DNA from: Microdochium bolleyi
Lineage: Eukaryota; Ascomycota; Sordariomycetes; Xylariales; Microdochiaceae
Length of the DNA: 64,000 bases
Assembly (NCBI GenBank): GCA_001566295.1
Contig: KQ964247.1
Span: 3,720,001-3,784,000, forward strand
Direction: 5' to 3'
Shown here: positions 45,201 through 54,755 of the stretch, piece by piece
Numbering within the stretch: position 1 is the stretch's first letter
Layout: each line of letters opens with the position of its first letter
The notes under the pieces: generated by a model
What the model was told of the DNA's origin: nothing
The model's database searches: none
Seen by the model: the letters and a program-made list of their open reading frames with translations, nothing else
Translations under genes and position numbers: made by a program

Positions 45201-46141
45201 TCCTTGCCGATTTTGAGGAATGGCTGCGCATCACCTCTGGATCCGATGACCATAATGACGATGTTCAGTTTCGGGCGACTGGCGGCTATTGATGTGCCCG
45301 TAGAGGCGAAGGATGGTGTGCGAGAAGCAGCCCTGCTGCCGCCGTCTTTGCTATTGTCATTGCCCGTGACTACTGTCTTGAATGCGCTGCCAAGGGCCTT
45401 GGCGAGGTAGCCTGTGTTGCTCGTATCGTTGACGGTAATGTTGAGACGGCCATCCTTCTTTACTTTGCCTTTCGTCTTGTACTTATCGTTGCCGACCTGG
45501 AAACGTCTGTAGCGATCGTCTTTGGCGCCCTGTTTCTTGTTCTTGTGGTGCTGAGAGCTCGCCTTTGCCGCATCAGCTGCCTTCGTTCCTGACTTGTCCG
45601 ATGTACCATCCTCCTCATCAGTATCCGAGTCGGAGGAGGAATCGCTCTCGGGTCCCGGTGCTGGCGTCCACAGCGCGTAGTTGAGCAGGGAAGCGTTCGT
45701 GGCCGCGCGATTGAGGCGCGGAGGCGCATCGGGATCGACATTACTGCCTTGCGGCAGGTCCGTCACGTACTTCCTGTCGATGGATGGTCGGACCGTGTTT
45801 CCATCTTTCTTGTCGGTGCTGTTGTCCGGCAGCGGGTTCGATTGGGTCTTGCTCTGCGCTGGCTTTGCGGGGCCTGATGGGATCGCATCTTGCTGCGTGG
45901 TCGCATTCTGATCGAGCTGTACCGCGGACACAGTCTGGTGATTGGCACTAGGAATGGGCGAATCTGGAGAGTCGATCTGCGGCGGGACCCAGGATGGGAA
46001 GGCGACATGGCCATCGCTGTCGCGGATGACTTGCCTGGGCTCGTCCGGGGAGCCGATATCGTCGATGTGCAATTCTGACGAGTCGGACGACGATTGCCGA
46101 ATGGGCGCCGTCGACGGCTTGAGGAGCTCGACCGGAGCCAT
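42227..46141 (-). CDS. GT28 sterol-glucosyltransferase-like protein with VPS13-like C-terminal segment
   Basis: Single exon of 1304 residues from the ATG at 46141, where a CA-rich leader ends in ACCATGG. The N-terminal 280 residues are disordered and acidic/Ser-rich. The GT28 N-domain begins near residue 289 (NIVIMVIGSRGDAQPFLKIGKDL, GHRVRIATH). The UDP-sugar site lies near 635 (CVIHGGAGTTAIALKCAIPTMVVPFFGDQHFWG). This is the UDP-glucose:sterol glucosyltransferase pattern, but there are no GRAM or PH domains as in Atg26. After a basic KKKEEKRKKRHERHEK stretch, residues from about 972 (YGIYDGVTGVVRLPVRGAKKDG, then GVGMGLTGFVLKN) resemble the amphipathic C-terminal segment of VPS13. The tail is acidic and disordered. 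A lipid-surface glycosyltransferase is inferred. Confidence 0.87.
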   Translation of the reverse strand: MAPVELLKPSTAPIRQSSSDSSELHIDDIGSPDEPRQVIRDSDGHVAFPSWVPPQIDSPDSPIPSANHQTVSAVQLDQNATTQQDAIPSGPAKPAQSKTQSNPLPDNSTDKKDGNTVRPSIDRKYVTDLPQGSNVDPDAPPRLNRAATNASLLNYALWTPAPGPESDSSSDSDTDEEDGTSDKSGTKAADAAKASSQHHKNKKQGAKDDRYRRFQVGNDKYKTKGKVKKDGRLNITVNDTSNTGYLAKALGSAFKTVVTGNDNSKDGGSRAASRTPSFASTGTSIAASRPKLNIVIMVIGSRGDAQPFLKIGKDLKEYGHRVRIATHPAFRDFVEKDSGLEFFSVGGDPSELMAFMVKNPGMIPKLESVKAGDIGKRRAAMAEMFDGFWRACINATDDEKDGANLKMMGTKTPFVADAIIANPPSFAHVHCAEALGIPLHLMFTFPYTPTQAFPHPLATIKKTNVDPGYTNFISYPLVEMMVWQGLGDLVNDFRVKTLKLDAVSTLWAPGATYRLHVPFTYLWSPGLVPKPKDWGPEIDVSGFVFLDLASSFDPPDDLVEFLDAGEPPIYIGFGSIVVDDADKFTEMIFEAVKLAGVRALVSKGWGGLGQDNVPENVFMLDNCPHDWLFPRVKACVIHGGAGTTAIALKCAIPTMVVPFFGDQHFWGSMIGEAGAGPDAVPYKKLNAEALAEGIKYCMTDEAREAVGKIAKSIEDEGDGAKNAVHSFHRHLELSGVGSMRCSLLPEQVAVWSVGHTNLKLSAIAAEVAVRQGFISWKKLRLVRHKEWNDFEGPGEPVTGVAGTVVGTVGSVFGGVGSVPFRLARLGQKRAERKKKKEEKRKKRHERHEKARAARGHPTRQETEGFPFPPDGAPKTNSNAKAGVDNTPDPLIGPLTGPLTAGTTPGTTGLDGNPAEEYFQEVAGGLEDTGKALARAPADLALALAQGFHNAPRLYGDDTVRPPVRVTGIRSGVRAARNEFVYGIYDGVTGVVRLPVRGAKKDGFKGAVAGVGMGLTGFVLKNLSAVIGPFGYTAKGIVKQAGRRNLPTRFIRRARIMQGHREAANLDTSVEKELVERVNEGWRVMRELADLVTEDHGKRSLKSRFIGREKAIEKEEQQDRGLGSLGRGPAFESVETAEQAIAAIKRGESVAAVMGQKSWLPDLPRASTGRRSGQIDREDEDDNDDDSDDNAHAPATKEAGAAKTKTHSGKLTPHKEVPAPDYNTSKLDADVNPTSQNANKSGDADDDDNGGAGQKKSQHVAFKGDEKEDPSEKGGEELRTAELLEEKTAKLQNGVQQKTNGVAAH

Positions 46142-47461
46142 GGTGGGTGTGTGTATGTGTGTGGTGAGAGCGTCAAGCTCGTGGCATTGTCGGTCCTCTG
46201 TCGCGTGCGTTGGCTTGAGGAAGGAGTCAAGCACGATGGTGCATAGTCTGCCGAGGGATTGTGGGCGAAGGAGCAGGACGTCAGAGAGTCGACGATCAAA
46301 AGATGAGACAAGACAGGATGAATCAGGGTGTGCAGGGAACGGCAGCTTCCGAGTCACGCCCAGGACTTGCTCGCATGCCAGTGTTGTGGAAGGCAGCTGG
46401 GCGAGGAATTGGGAAAAGCGCCCAAGCTACCCTCAGGCCGGGCCAGTGACGGACGCGGATGCAGGGGCGGGCGGGAAAGGTGCAGGCACGGGCCCTGCTC
46501 ATGACATCACTAGCCCGTGGGCAGCCCCCTGGCCATGCCTGCTCGCCTGCCCCAGATGCCTGTGATTGCCCGCCAGGAGCGCCACACAGCACCCGGAGAT
46601 TGCCCTACGGAGCATTAACCTCAAGCCACTCGAGGTCTGGATTCAGGCAAGCCCGAATCACGGAGCATGGCAGCCGGAGCATGCTTGTTCGTGGGTGTGG
46701 CTCGTTTGACGGCAGCGTCTTGGCTATGACTCTGCCGTGACAGGCCGTGACGACAGCAGCCCGACAACAACGCATCGTGACACGAGATGCGCCTCCCGGG
46801 AGGCCTCGCCTCGCAGGCACAGAGAAGTGGTCCACCAGCTCACTTGGCAGGTTGCCACGTGCTTTGACACCTCGTCACGGCCCATCGACTCTTCGCAAGC
46901 TTGATCTGGCCCTGGTAGTCTTGACTCGACTTGATGATGACCGTCCCACAGCCAGGATCGCAGCCCCCCGATCGGACAATGGTGCGTACCCCATACAATC
47001 CCCTGCGCCAGCTCCTCATTCGCCGATGCCCACGGCCATGCCCTGTCAGGCCCGGACAGGATGCCCCGGGGGAAGTTGGATCGGCGGCACCATACCCGGG
47101 CGCGGCCCCGCCCTAGCTCGGCAGTGGCATGGATGGCTCTTTGCAGCAGTCGTCGCAGTTGAATCTGGAGATCCTGTTTGTGCTCGGACAAGAACACATC
47201 GGCGATGGCGATCATTTCCAGAATGCCAACGTTTCATTGGTGCCTCCACAACGGGGAAACGTCCGTTGGTGCAGTGCTTTGTAGTGCGGCTTATTGTCAA
47301 ACTAAGGACAAGACAATGGTCTCGCATTTTCAGCATGCACCTCATCTGCCAGATGGGACTGAAAATACGAGTCGGAAGATGCATAAATAGTATTGGGGTA
47401 TCTAAGTGAGTATATTAGTATTCCTCGATCAAATGGCGTCCATCCCTGTCCCCGAGACCTG
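46142..47461. promoter_or_regulatory. Intergenic region, 1.3 kb
   Basis: Promoter of the GT28 gene (a GT/CA microsatellite directly upstream of its ATG at about 46147-46167) and the 3' flank of the next gene. GC-rich, with overlapping non-conserved frames. No gene is supported. Confidence 0.4.
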
Positions 47462-49085
47462 TCAGCCAGCCCCATTAGGCGGCGGCGGAAAGTACGGCGG
47501 TGTTGCCGGATGGTTGCCCATACTCGATGAGGGCCTCGGCGGCAATGCTGGCGATGCTTCTCCCGAATCGCGTCCTGGCCCGGGCGACAGGCCTCGCGAA
47601 GAAGAGGGGCGCATTGGCAGAGGCGGCGAGAGCTCGCCGGCGGGGAAAGGGGCCAGGAGTGCCGGCGACGTGTCTCCCGAAGCGAATGCTGGATTGGGCG
47701 GTGCACCTTGTGAGGAAGGAGGCCGCGCCGGGAGCGGCGGTGAGAGCTCCCCGTAAGGTGAAGCGTGCAGAAGTGTCGGCGCTGACCTATCTGCCGGAGG
47801 AGGGGCGACCTGTCCCGGAGCCGTTTCCGGCGGAGGGTACAAGAGCGCCGGCGTCGACACGCCCTGATCGGTACCCGAAAGCGCACTCTCGTGCGGAGGC
47901 GCCGGCATGATCGCCAGAGGCGCAGTGCCGTTCTCAATGGCCAGGGGCGTGTCACCGTTCTCGATCGCCTCAGGCGTGTCCTTGCCGTGCTTCTTGCGGC
48001 TGGACTTCTCGTACAGCTTGAGCAGCGATTTGAGCACGTCGACGTCCTCCTTGACGCCCTCGCTGTCTTCCTTCTCGTTCTTGACGTCCATCCGGCTGTG
48101 CAGGCGCGCGGCCATCAGGTCCATGGCGATCCGGGGCGACACGTGCTCGAGCTCCTCGCTGAGCTTGGCCTGCTCGACGTGCGCGCCATTGCACAGCTCC
48201 GCGACCAGCGCCTCCACCAGGTGCTGGCAGTTGTTCTCGAGCAGGTGATACCGCGGATTCGAAGTCATGTGCTTGTGGCCTGTCGTGTGTTGTTAGTGCC
48301 GAGGGTTCTGGCGGATCCCATCTTTCAGGACCTGACCAGATCGACGCCGAGCACACTTACCTAGCTCTTGGATCTCCTCGTGCGGCTTCGTCGTCTCGCC
48401 GACGTACGAGCACGAGTTCCATGTCGCTATGAACTCGGGCGTGACCTCGTACACGCGGAAGTAGTTCTTGCCCAGCATGGTCAGGGCCATCTGGTCGCTC
48501 ATGAGGTCGTACGCCCAGCACTTGCCCGAGAGGCCGCGGTCGATGACGCACAGCGCCCAGTGGCTGACGCTCGTCATGGACATGCCCACGTGGCGCGCGA
48601 GCAGCTTGTACGAGCTGCGGCTGACCTCGACGGGGCCGAAGGCGATGGGCGTCGTGACGAAGAGCACGGCGCGGTGGGTCGTGGTGCGGTCGACGACGAG
48701 GGGCGGCACCTCGCTCGTGGTGACGCCCGTCAGCTTGGCTGTGATGGTCTGCAGGAAGGCGTTGCGCTCCGCGACGAGGCGCCGGTCCTCCTCGGCGGCG
48801 GCCTCGGCTTCTTTGGCTGCATCGCGGCGGTTCTTGACGTCCCTTTGAGTGACCAGATCGGTAACATCAGCAGAGGGTCCAACCCATATCTCTCGTTCCC
48901 TGAGCACCGCGGGTGGTGGTGTGATTGATGGCGGGGTACGTGGAGTCACAATGCGATTGTGGTTTCGGGACATGGACCTACCACGCCTTCTTGACGAGCG
49001 AGTCCGCTGCTTCCGCCGCCTTGTTAAGTGTTCCCACGACATTGAAGTCGAACCCCTTGGACCGCAGTTTCTTTTCTTTGGTCAT
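47462..49085 (-). CDS. Permuted papain-fold (PPPDE/LRAT-like) protein with proline-rich repeat tail
   Basis: Three exons, 49085-48982, 48899-48361 and 48279-47462, give 486 residues. An alternative acceptor 57 nt downstream (exon 2 from 48842) is also in frame and gives 467. The N-terminus is a charged helix (LNKAAEAADSLVKKAW). The catalytic-like domain has a His in TSVSHWALCVIDRG and, after the second intron, a Cys in YHLLENNCQHLVEALV. This His-first, NC-x-H order is that of permuted papain-like families (PPPDE, LRAT). A charged helical region follows. The last 150 residues are Pro/Ser-rich with three related units (ELSPPLPARPPSS, ELSPPLPMRPSSS, EASPALPPRPSSS), likely SH3 ligands. The activity (deSUMOylation, lipid transfer or neither) is unknown. 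Confidence 0.72.
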
Positions 49086-49922
49086 ATCGGCCTATATCTG
49101 CTCGTGAAAGGTTGTCTTGGGAGTCAAGAGCGACGAGTCGCGGACGGCATGAGAAAAAGGTGACTCGTGATGAGGCTGACGCGTGGGCGCTGACGTAATT
49201 GGCAATTTGGCAGCCGTCTTTCCCGAGCTCGTCAACGGCGCCGCCACCGGGGCTAGATTTACACTCAATGCGTGACTTTGTGAGCTTTCTTGGCCGCGCT
49301 TAAGCAGCTCTGGCCTAGTTGTCAGGCCTCCAAGGCAGTGAGAGACTTTAAAGTCCCCGTTCCAAGATTTGCTTCTTGGCATGCAGCAGACAATTGCACT
49401 CCCTCCAGTGATGACAGCCACTAGCTCTACAGTCGGCAGGAGATCCTGTGGGCGATCTCAGAGAGCAATCAGCCACCTACGAAAGGGGTATCAGCAACAT
49501 CCTTTCCCTAAAGGGTATTGCTCGTACCTGTTGAAGACTAACCTTATTTTAGGGTACCGCAACCTTCACCTTACTTCCCACATCGGAGGCAGCCAATTGT
49601 CTCCCATCCATGCATAAGGACCACACACCACATTCCCACCTTGCAAGCTTGTGATCGCTACCCACTTCAGCCGAGAATCTGTTTCCACATGCCTTAGGTG
49701 GCGTAAGCACTTGTCGTGAGTGTCGCGGAATCCAAGCCATTACCCGACAATTGGAGTCATTTGAGAAGCACACACTGCACGTCTCAATGCATTCATGTCA
49801 CAGGTATCGGCAAAAGTGAAGGGTCTAGCCCTTCTCAACCAGAATATCAAGTCCACAGTCCACGGGTGTTTTTGCTCATGATTCTCTCCCGGCACTCGGG
49901 CCGCCGCTCGCTCCCTCTTGCC
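49086..49922. other. Intergenic region, 0.8 kb
   Basis: Promoter of the permuted papain-fold gene and the 3' flank of the PEBP gene. No conserved frame is seen. Confidence 0.4.
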
Positions 49923-50641
49923 TCACTCCGCGTGCTTGTACCCGTCCCACGCGCAGGTCATCCACTCCACGCCCGCAAGCTTGAGCCCATGCCGCGCCAC
50001 AAAGTCCGCAGCCTTGAACGAGCGGCGCTGCACAAACTCCTCCCCGCCGACGTCCTCCTTGGTCAGCCCGCCCAGCCCGCCCGCGGGCTCCTCGAACAGG
50101 AGGAACAGGTATCTGTGCGGTCCCGACCTGTTCGCAACGCGAGGGGGCGAGGTTAGCGAACGTTCCGGAGACGCACAGCGTCGTGGTAAGAGATAGATAA
50201 GAATAATTGTGGATGAGGAAGGATAGAGAAGAGAAATACTCACTGCTCCCCCGGCCCCGGCGCGAGATACTCCGTCAACGTCCTTCCCTCCCCATCACCC
50301 CCCGGCCGCAGCCCAGAGACCACATAGTGCCGCCAGTACGCAAACTTGGGCTCCGCGGGCGTCGGCGCATCCGGGTCGATCATCATGAACAGGTACGTCT
50401 TGTCATCCCCGCCGCCTGCACCGCCGTCCTGCAGAGCGGAGAAAGATACGCTGGGCGTGGGCTTGGCCTCTCCGGCCCGGACAAAGGTGCCGAGGGAGAC
50501 GGGCTTCTCGGGGCCGAAGGATATGCGAAGCTGTGTCGAGGGCTGGAAGTTCGCGGGGATGATGTCGGCTGCGGAGCCGGCGGGGCCGAGAAGGTTGGCC
50601 TTGGAGAGGGAGGCGAGGAGGGCGCCGGCGTGGTCGGCCAT
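49923..50641 (-). CDS. Phosphatidylethanolamine-binding protein (PEBP) family
   Basis: Exons 50641-50244 and 50127-49923 (intron GTGAGT...ACAG) give 200 residues. The family hallmarks are MMIDPDAP with a following FAYWRHYVVSGL, and GPHRYLFLLFEEP, whose His lies in the conserved GxHRY anion-binding site; the intron falls just before that block. The C-terminus KHAE and the helix SFKAADFVARHGLKLAGVEW are typical of fungal members related to yeast Tfs1, a cytosolic carboxypeptidase Y inhibitor and Ras-pathway modulator. No signal peptide. Role by family only. Confidence 0.93.
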
Positions 50642-51131
50642 TTTGGGAGTAGATGACGGCTTTCTTTGCGCGGTCTTTGGTTGAAGCGTTTCTGGTACCG
50701 TGCGTGGCTGGAGAGAGCAGGTGCGTCGTGCTGGGCGTCACGGATGGTGAGATGTAGTTGTCAACTTGTCACAGAAAGGGAGAATCCAAGGTAAAGTCTC
50801 TGTACCGGACAGCCAGCTTCTCTTTTTGTATTGTACATGAATTCGACAAATGTCATCCACAATTTCTCCGTCCGTGGAGTTTCGTCCTCAACTTTGGCCT
50901 CCAGAGGTCGCCGGTGCACACTCCGAGTGGTGGAATAATCCGCTGTGGGGGAACAAGATGACCTTGGCACGAATCCACCAGACTTTCTGGGCGGTTCGTC
51001 TAACAGCTGGGCAATTCCCGGAGATCTAGTCAAGACATGCTCGATGACCAGATTTGAGAGGCAAAGAAGGTAAGTTACGGTAGTATACCATCATAGCATC
51101 CAGACCACAGTCCGCTCCCCCGCACATGTCC
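50642..51131. other. Intergenic region, 0.5 kb
   Basis: Upstream region of the PEBP gene and 3' flank of the small membrane protein. Nothing recognisable beyond that. Confidence 0.4.
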
Positions 51132-51536
51132 TCACCTCCTCCCTGCCGTCCACAGATTCGCGACCCCGAGCCCCGCCACGAGCCAGATGTAGCCGTAGTG
51201 GTCCCCGCCGCCCTCCCCCGCAGCGCTGTTGGTCGCGACCCCGTCGACCCCGGCGATGACCGCAAACATGCAGTACAGCACCCCCAGGGTCCGCTTCTCC
51301 CGCCACAGCGCGGCCGCGACAATCGACACGCCCAGTGCGAGGTTGCGTACCCCGACCACCGACCCCAGGCAGTCCACGGTCGCCGCGTGCGGCGTGCCCG
51401 GCGCAGGGGGGACCAGGTGGAAGAAGGAGAGCCCCGAGGCCGTGCTGAAGTACCAGTTGATCGCGAAGCCGATGGGGATGAGGCCGACGGCGACGCTGAG
51501 GAGGCGCAGGACCGTCGAGGTCCAGGAGGACGGCAT
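51132..51536 (-). CDS. Small four-helix membrane protein, DUF4267-like
   Basis: Single exon, 134 residues. Four hydrophobic helices: LRLLSVAVGLIPIGFAINW, VVGVRNLALGVSIVAAALW, TLGVLYCMFAVIAGVDGVA and YGYIWLVAGLGVANLW. The GVRNLALG element and the overall length fit the DUF4267 family of small fungal membrane proteins. No function is known for the family. Coding GC is high. It lies divergent from the DHA2 transporter, with nearly 1 kb between the starts. Confidence 0.72.
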   Translation of the reverse strand: MPSSWTSTVLRLLSVAVGLIPIGFAINWYFSTASGLSFFHLVPPAPGTPHAATVDCLGSVVGVRNLALGVSIVAAALWREKRTLGVLYCMFAVIAGVDGVATNSAAGEGGGDHYGYIWLVAGLGVANLWTAGRR

Positions 51537-52513
51537 TCTTGATTTTGTTGGTCTGCTTTAGTTCGGGTGATGACTCAAGGTGGCCGGTGAGCGTGTTATG
51601 CCGTAATGGTGCACGGAGTTGTGATGCTGTCACTGGCGATGTGATCAGCGTGGGGATTCGATGCTGGTGCGGTTCTCTCGCGACTTCTTATGGAATGCGC
51701 TGAGCGGCAAAGTCGTGACAATGCGGGAGGAATAATTCCGAAGCCTCTATGGTCAGATTCGAATTGAGTATAACTGCTCCTTGGGCACTGCAGAGTTCTT
51801 AAATCTGCCCACGGCACGGCTGATGCTTGATTCCTTACCTTCGGATTTAGCCAATGCCCGAATGTCTGGGCTTCACCTCGATAGTCCCGTCCGGTGAACT
51901 TTCCCAAGGTCCCCGAACCAGCATTCCACTCCACATTAGTCTCTCTTCGGATTTTATTCCCCCCTATTTTGGTCAAACTCCAGGCAGGCGGAGATGGAGT
52001 TAGTGTAACTCGGCCTTTGCAGGACCGCTGCTTTAACCGGGCCCAGACGTCCAGTCTCAGCCGTCCTCTGGACCGGGCGGTCTTCGACTTGTAAGTGGTC
52101 TTGAATCTGCTTGTCTTTTGCCCGCAGGCAGCACGACTCAGGGCAGGGCATGTCGGTGATTGAACGGCCAGGCGAGCTTGACTTGATATTATGACAGCCA
52201 GCCGGGACCAATTCACTTAAGGTAAACATACGCGTAGTTGTAGAGACTCTGTCCGGGGTATTGAGCCTCTACCCCGGGGGGCAGGTGGTGCCGGCGGCCC
52301 GGAGCCGGGAAACCGAGACCGGATGCACGCCCTTGATCTGACGCCCCTTGATCTGACGCGCAAGGGCGTCATCGCCATCAACCACAATGGTTTCATAAGG
52401 GCATTCTCCTGCCCCATCTCAGTCGACTACACACTTTGAGCTTCAATTGATGGATTGGGCCCTCTATTGAAGCACACCAACTCATAGAGTGCTCCCCGGA
52501 GCCGCCCTCAACC
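51537..52513. promoter_or_regulatory. Divergent promoter region, 1 kb
   Basis: No gene. It contains a perfect tandem duplication at 52330-52359 upstream of the DHA2 transporter and a GC-rich patch at about 52270-52320. Confidence 0.45.
52330..52359. repeat. Perfect 15-bp tandem duplication upstream of the DHA2 transporter
   Basis: CCCTTGATCTGACGC occurs twice head-to-tail (52330-52344, 52345-52359), about 155-185 nt upstream of the transporter ATG. It is followed by GCGCAAGGGCGTC, which partly mirrors the CCCTTG and GACGC edges. It could be a duplicated factor site or a simple replication duplication. Confidence 0.7.
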
Positions 52514-54193
52514 ATGGCGACTACGACTACGACCGAGACGGCGGGCGAGTTCTCACCACACCACCAACACGAGCTCTCCCACATGGTCCGACAGGCCGCC
52601 AACACGGCCCCCGAGGCCGTCACACACGGCGCGGCAGACGCCTCGTCGCTCAGTCCCACAGACGACGACAACAACCCGCGGCCTGGCGACGACGACGATG
52701 ACGATGCCGCTCTCGCGCTCGTCCCGCGCAGCCGCCTGCAGTCTGTCTCCCTCGTCGCGACCCTCGCCTGCATCTCGTTCCTCAACACCTTCAACTCGGG
52801 CACCCTCACCGTCGCCCTGCCCGCCATCGCCGCGGACCTCGCCATCCCACCCAGTTTGCTGCTCTGGCCCGCCTCCGTCTACGCCCTCTCCCTCTCTTGC
52901 ACTCTGCTCCTCCTCGGCGCCATCGCCGACGTTGTCGGCAACCGGCCCGTCTTCCTCACCGGCTGCGTCCTCCACTGCGCCTGCACCCTCGCCGTCTCCC
53001 TCGCCCGCACCAGCCCCCAGCTCATCGTCTTCCGCGCCCTCCAGGGCATCGCCATGGCCTTCTGCATGCCCACCGCCGTCAGCACCATCACAAACACCTT
53101 CCCCTCCGGCCGGCCGCGCAACTTCGCCTTCGCCAGCTTCGGCGCCGGCAGCCCCATTGGTTTCGCAACGGGCCTCGTTGTAGGCGGGCTCCTCGCCCAG
53201 GCCGCGGGCTGGCGTGCCGCGTACTACCTCGCCACCGCCGCCAACGCCGTCGCCTTCGTCCTCGCGTTCCTCACGCTGCCCCGGCGCACCAGCCCGCGGC
53301 CTCTTGCCGACGTGCGTCACGCCCTACTGCACGAGTTCGACTGGATCGGCGTCGCGGCCGCGAGCACCAGCTTGGCCCTGCTGTCCTACATCTTCGCGCA
53401 GGTCAGCTTCTCCGGCAGCTCGATGCGGGCCCCGCACAACATCGTCCTCGTCACGGTGGGCGTGCTGCTCCTCCCGTTCTTCGTCCTCTGGGAGGGCCGC
53501 CAGGAGCGCCTGGGAAGACCCGCGATCCTGCCCAACAGCATCTGGATCCAGCGCGAATTTACGGCCGTCTGCGTCACCGTGTTCCTCGTCTGGGCGTGGT
53601 TCAACAGCTTCGGGTACTGGGCGACCTTGTTCTTCCAGGACACCCAGGGCCTCACCTCGCTCGACGCCGCGCTGCGGTTCCTCCCCATGGTCGTGGTCGG
53701 GTTGCTGACCAACGTGGCAGCGGGCTACGCCGTTGACAAGGTCCCCGCGGGACTACTGGTGCTCGTGTCCGGGCTGGTCAGCGCCACGGGCCCCTTGCTG
53801 TATGCGCTCCAGGAACCGGGCTGGACGTACTGGGCTGCGGGCTTTCCGGGGATGTGTCTGGGCGTGATCAGCACGGATCTGCTGTTCAACATTGCCAACC
53901 TCGTCATCACGACGCAGTTCCCGAGCAAGCGCCAGGCGCTCGCGGGTGGGGTGTTCAACACGGTAACGCAGCTCGGCAACAGCATCGGGACGGCCGTCAC
54001 GGCCATGATCGCCGCGAGCGTGACCGAGGCTGAGATGAACGGTGGTGCCAGTGGGGCAGAAGCCGCGACGGCGACGCTCAAGGGGTACCGTGGCGCGTTC
54101 TGGGCGTGTTTCGCGGCGGCCGTGATTAGTATTGTCACGAGCAGTGTTGGGCTGCGCAAGGCTGGCAAGGTCGGGGCGAAGAAGGATGTCTGA
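52514..54193 (+). CDS. MFS drug-efflux-type transporter (DHA2-like)
   Basis: Single exon, 559 residues. A 70-residue polar, Asp-rich N-terminus (a run of Asp near 58-63) precedes about 13-14 hydrophobic helices starting with VSLVATLACISFLNTFNSGTL. MFS features: the loop 2/3 motif GAIADVVGNRPVFLTG (a version of G-x3-D-x2-G-x-R), FRALQGIAMAFCMPTAVSTI, and a TM5 antiporter-like motif GSPIGFATGLVVGGLLAQAAGWRAAYYL. Similarity is to fungal aminotriazole-resistance and related DHA2 proteins; an H+-coupled exporter of toxic compounds is likely. No efflux substrate can be named. No biosynthetic cluster surrounds it. Confidence 0.92.
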   Translation: MATTTTTETAGEFSPHHQHELSHMVRQAANTAPEAVTHGAADASSLSPTDDDNNPRPGDDDDDDAALALVPRSRLQSVSLVATLACISFLNTFNSGTLTVALPAIAADLAIPPSLLLWPASVYALSLSCTLLLLGAIADVVGNRPVFLTGCVLHCACTLAVSLARTSPQLIVFRALQGIAMAFCMPTAVSTITNTFPSGRPRNFAFASFGAGSPIGFATGLVVGGLLAQAAGWRAAYYLATAANAVAFVLAFLTLPRRTSPRPLADVRHALLHEFDWIGVAAASTSLALLSYIFAQVSFSGSSMRAPHNIVLVTVGVLLLPFFVLWEGRQERLGRPAILPNSIWIQREFTAVCVTVFLVWAWFNSFGYWATLFFQDTQGLTSLDAALRFLPMVVVGLLTNVAAGYAVDKVPAGLLVLVSGLVSATGPLLYALQEPGWTYWAAGFPGMCLGVISTDLLFNIANLVITTQFPSKRQALAGGVFNTVTQLGNSIGTAVTAMIAASVTEAEMNGGASGAEAATATLKGYRGAFWACFAAAVISIVTSSVGLRKAGKVGAKKDV

Positions 54194-54755
54194 GCAGTAG
54201 GAACCGATTATTCAGAGAGCACAGTTTGCGTTGAAAGTTGAGAGGCATTTTCAGAATGAGATATCTCTCGCAGTCACTTGCATAAATCACAGCCATGCTT
54301 GATAACTTCCACATAAAGGACTACTATAAGTGCGGGTGCCTTTCTGAGTACAAAGCTCCAATTGCCAGTGTTTCGCCTGTGCTAGATCCGACCATGGCTT
54401 TCCAAACCGGTATTTCCATGCCGGGATATCTTGTGTTGGTAGTAGCCCTGGAAGCAGGACATGGGGAACACTCGACGAAACAATTTAAATGAACTACAGC
54501 AAAGACCCTTGCGCTAGCTGACTACATGATGGTAACAACAATGACTTCTGTCAGATTCACAAACCCAAACATGTAACGCGGTGGCGGCCTCGCCGGGAGT
54601 CTCGCTTGTCTCTGCTCCACCCCTGGAGAACAAATGTCTATCGCCTCCATGCTTATTGTAAATCCACAACGCATGTACCAGGCTTTCACAACAGAACCAC
54701 GACCCCGAATCGACCAACGCGGGGACTTTTGCGTTCATGGTACCCCCTTCAAGCT
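54194..54755. other. Convergent 3' intergenic region
   Basis: Between the stops of two MFS genes transcribed towards each other. No gene is seen. Confidence 0.4.

Noticed and set aside
47042..47060. CCTGTC-N7-GACAGG inverted repeat as a terminator or operator
   Set aside because: Six-base arms are expected by chance in a GC-rich 64 kb window, and it is not positioned at a gene end.
52553..53320. 255-codon minus-strand frame
   Set aside because: Antisense shadow of the DHA2 transporter; Gly/Glu/Ala low complexity.
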